From NCBI GenBank assembly GCA_047620505.1, contig JBLHKS010000170.1, positions 1 to 15,055 on the forward strand: a DNA stretch of 15,055 nucleotides, in the 5' to 3' direction. The notes beneath the pieces were generated by a model. It was not told where the DNA came from, searched no databases, and saw only the letters and a program-made list of their open reading frames with translations. Position numbers and translations under genes: made by a program. Positions 14,290 through 15,055 of this stretch are shown here, piece by piece (the first letter of the stretch is position 1; every line of letters starts with the position of its first letter). The stretch comes from JBLHKS01 sp047620505 (GTDB lineage: Bacteria; Verrucomicrobiota; Verrucomicrobiia; Verrucomicrobiales; DEV007).

Positions 14290-14799
14290 ATGGAGAATAT
14301 CGTAATCTACCTGATGATCGGGATCCTTGCGATTCCCGCCGTTGGTGCGATCTGGCTTTGGAGAAAGCTCCTTGCTCCCTACGAGCGGAGAAAACAAGAG
14401 ACGTATAGCCGCGAATTCTTAGAGCGGCTGAACAGCCCAGATTTTGTTCCGATTGAATCCCACTTCGGAGTCTCTCTCCCCGAAGCGCTAAAGAGCTTCT
14501 ACTCGACCTCGATGGTTGGTGACGGATGCGACATTCGTTTCGAGTCCGAACTCTGGACGATCGCGTTTTTTGAGCCATTGGATGCGGATTCACTCCGAGA
14601 GAGTTGGCCTGGGTGTGAGAGGTTTGTGAGTATCGCCAACGATGGATTCGGGAACGACTACGTTTTTGATCCGACAGATGAAACTGCTGAGGTACTCTTT
14701 TATGACCACGAGACAGGCGAGTTGGACAAGGTCGCCCCGTCGCTTACGGTCTTCCTTGATGCGGTGCGCCGGACCCTGAAAACAAGAAACGACGAATAA
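14290..14799 (+). CDS. Membrane-anchored SMI1/KNR4 (SUKH) family protein (cassette 6)
   Basis: This 169-residue protein has an N-terminal membrane helix (residues 4-26, ending in WLWRKLL) and a short charged linker. A SUKH-like domain follows: VPIESHFGVSLPEALKSFYS (53-72), then IAFFEPLDADS, then the diagnostic FVSIANDGFGNDYVFDP (112-128), and VLFYDHETGELDKVAPSLTVFLD (135-157). SUKH proteins are mostly immunity proteins against secreted nuclease toxins, and a membrane-tethered form is less common. The gene starts 12 bases after the recombination point, with GAAGA before the ATG. Its stop codon overlaps the left box of attC site 6. No toxin gene is adjacent, so it may be an orphan immunity gene carried as a cassette. 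Confidence 0.85.
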   Translation: MENIVIYLMIGILAIPAVGAIWLWRKLLAPYERRKQETYSREFLERLNSPDFVPIESHFGVSLPEALKSFYSTSMVGDGCDIRFESELWTIAFFEPLDADSLRESWPGCERFVSIANDGFGNDYVFDPTDETAEVLFYDHETGELDKVAPSLTVFLDAVRRTLKTRNDE

Positions 14800-14844
14800 A
14801 GCGGCACTTGCTGGCGGCAACGGCTTTTCTTTTAGACGTTCGAA
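14791..14844 (+). other. attC site 6
   Basis: GACGAAT followed by AAAGCGGC (from 14791) parallels the left end of site 2 (AACGAAC plus AAAGCGAT). Arms AAAGC (14798-14802) and GCTTT (14823-14827) pair, and inside them TTGC (14808-14811) pairs with GCAA (14817-14820). The right box is GTTCGAA (14838-14844). The stem is less regular than in sites 2 and 5. Confidence 0.5.
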
Positions 14845-14859
14845 ATCAACGCGACGAGA

Positions 14860-15000
14860 ATGAATTCTCCAAAATGCGACAGTCTGATGGAGGAAGGTTT
14901 CGCGGCGGGTGCGGAGACCCTTATCTACTTTCGGCTCTTCAGGGATTTTCGTGGCAACTATCTAACGGAAAGAGATCTAACTTTGCGCAGAAAAACATGA
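14860..15000 (+). CDS. Possible 46-residue ORF of cassette 7
   Basis: An ATG at 14860, 22 bases after the GTTCGAA box, opens a 46-codon frame ending with TGA at 14998-15000. TTCGAAT begins at the next base; it matches the reverse complement of the cassette's own opening (GTTCGAA) at six of seven positions and so may be the left box of the next attC. Position therefore favours a cassette gene. Against this, residues 14-23 (FAAGAETLIY) come from a fragment of the ~180-bp dispersed repeat, and the protein is short and of unknown family. It may be a cassette gene broken by repeat insertion, or not coding. Confidence 0.35.
   Translation: MNSPKCDSLMEEGFAAGAETLIYFRLFRDFRGNYLTERDLTLRRKT
14899..14929 (+). 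repeat. 31-bp fragment of the ~180-bp dispersed repeat
   Basis: The stretch from TTCGCGGCGGGTGCGGAG to CTTATCTACT matches 10477-10507 of copy A with a single substitution. It lies inside the presumed cassette 7, so the repeat family has invaded the array as well as the spacer on its left. Confidence 0.75.
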
Positions 15001-15055
15001 TTCGAATGCGGTAGTTGGCAAAGGACCGAAATCCGCGCGCTGCTGACTTCAGGCT
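15001..15055 (+). other. Possible left half of attC site 7, cut by window edge
   Basis: TTCGAAT (15001-15007) directly follows a stop codon and mirrors GTTCGAA at 14838. The remaining bases contain no visible right arm before the window ends, so the site cannot be confirmed. Confidence 0.3.

Overview
The window looks like chromosomal DNA from a Verrucomicrobiota or Planctomycetota-type bacterium. The clues are moderate-to-high GC, weak or absent Shine-Dalgarno sequences, a ThuA-like secreted protein, a gliding-type ABC operon with a fused GldF-GldG subunit and a DUF4340 partner, and a CysJ-like reductase without a flavodoxin domain. I assign the phylum from gene content alone and cannot place it more finely.

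Layout, left to right. (1) Bases 1-377 (-): N-terminal part of an unknown membrane-anchored protein running off the window. (2) 521-1417 (+): exported ThuA-like protein. (3) 1418-1638: gap between convergent genes holding two related palindromes in inverted orientation. (4) 8033 back to 1639 (-): three-gene operon of an ABC ATPase, a GldF-GldG-like fusion and a DUF4340 protein with two expanded Pro/Ala repeat tracts. A good sigma70-like promoter precedes it. (5) 8304-9062 (+): exodeoxyribonuclease III. (6) 9183-10325 (+): FAD/NADPH reductase. (7) 10326-11224: 0.9 kb without a gene, built from a duplicated ~180-bp repeat, a 153-bp REPIN/MITE-like inverted repeat and a DnaA-box-like palindrome cluster.

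(8) From about 11210 to the right edge the architecture changes. Small genes of mostly unknown function all point the same way, and a structured junction follows each one. These junctions read as integron attC sites. They have a GTT-containing right box 12-34 bases before the next start codon, and nearly all have an imperfect hairpin whose left arm carries extra unpaired bases. In several cassettes the left box (R'') is the reverse complement of the first bases of the same cassette, as expected if each cassette once existed as a circle. I count six complete cassettes and the start of a seventh, with no integrase in the window, so this is an integrase-less attC array (CALIN) or the interior of a chromosomal integron. 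Cargo includes a HEPN-like protein, an NTF2-fold immunity-like secreted protein, a membrane-anchored SMI1/KNR4 (SUKH) protein, three unrecognised proteins and a 46-codon ORF. This array is the most notable content of the window.

The left two thirds look like ordinary core or lineage-specific genes. The right third looks like a mobile accessory island next to a repeat-rich boundary.
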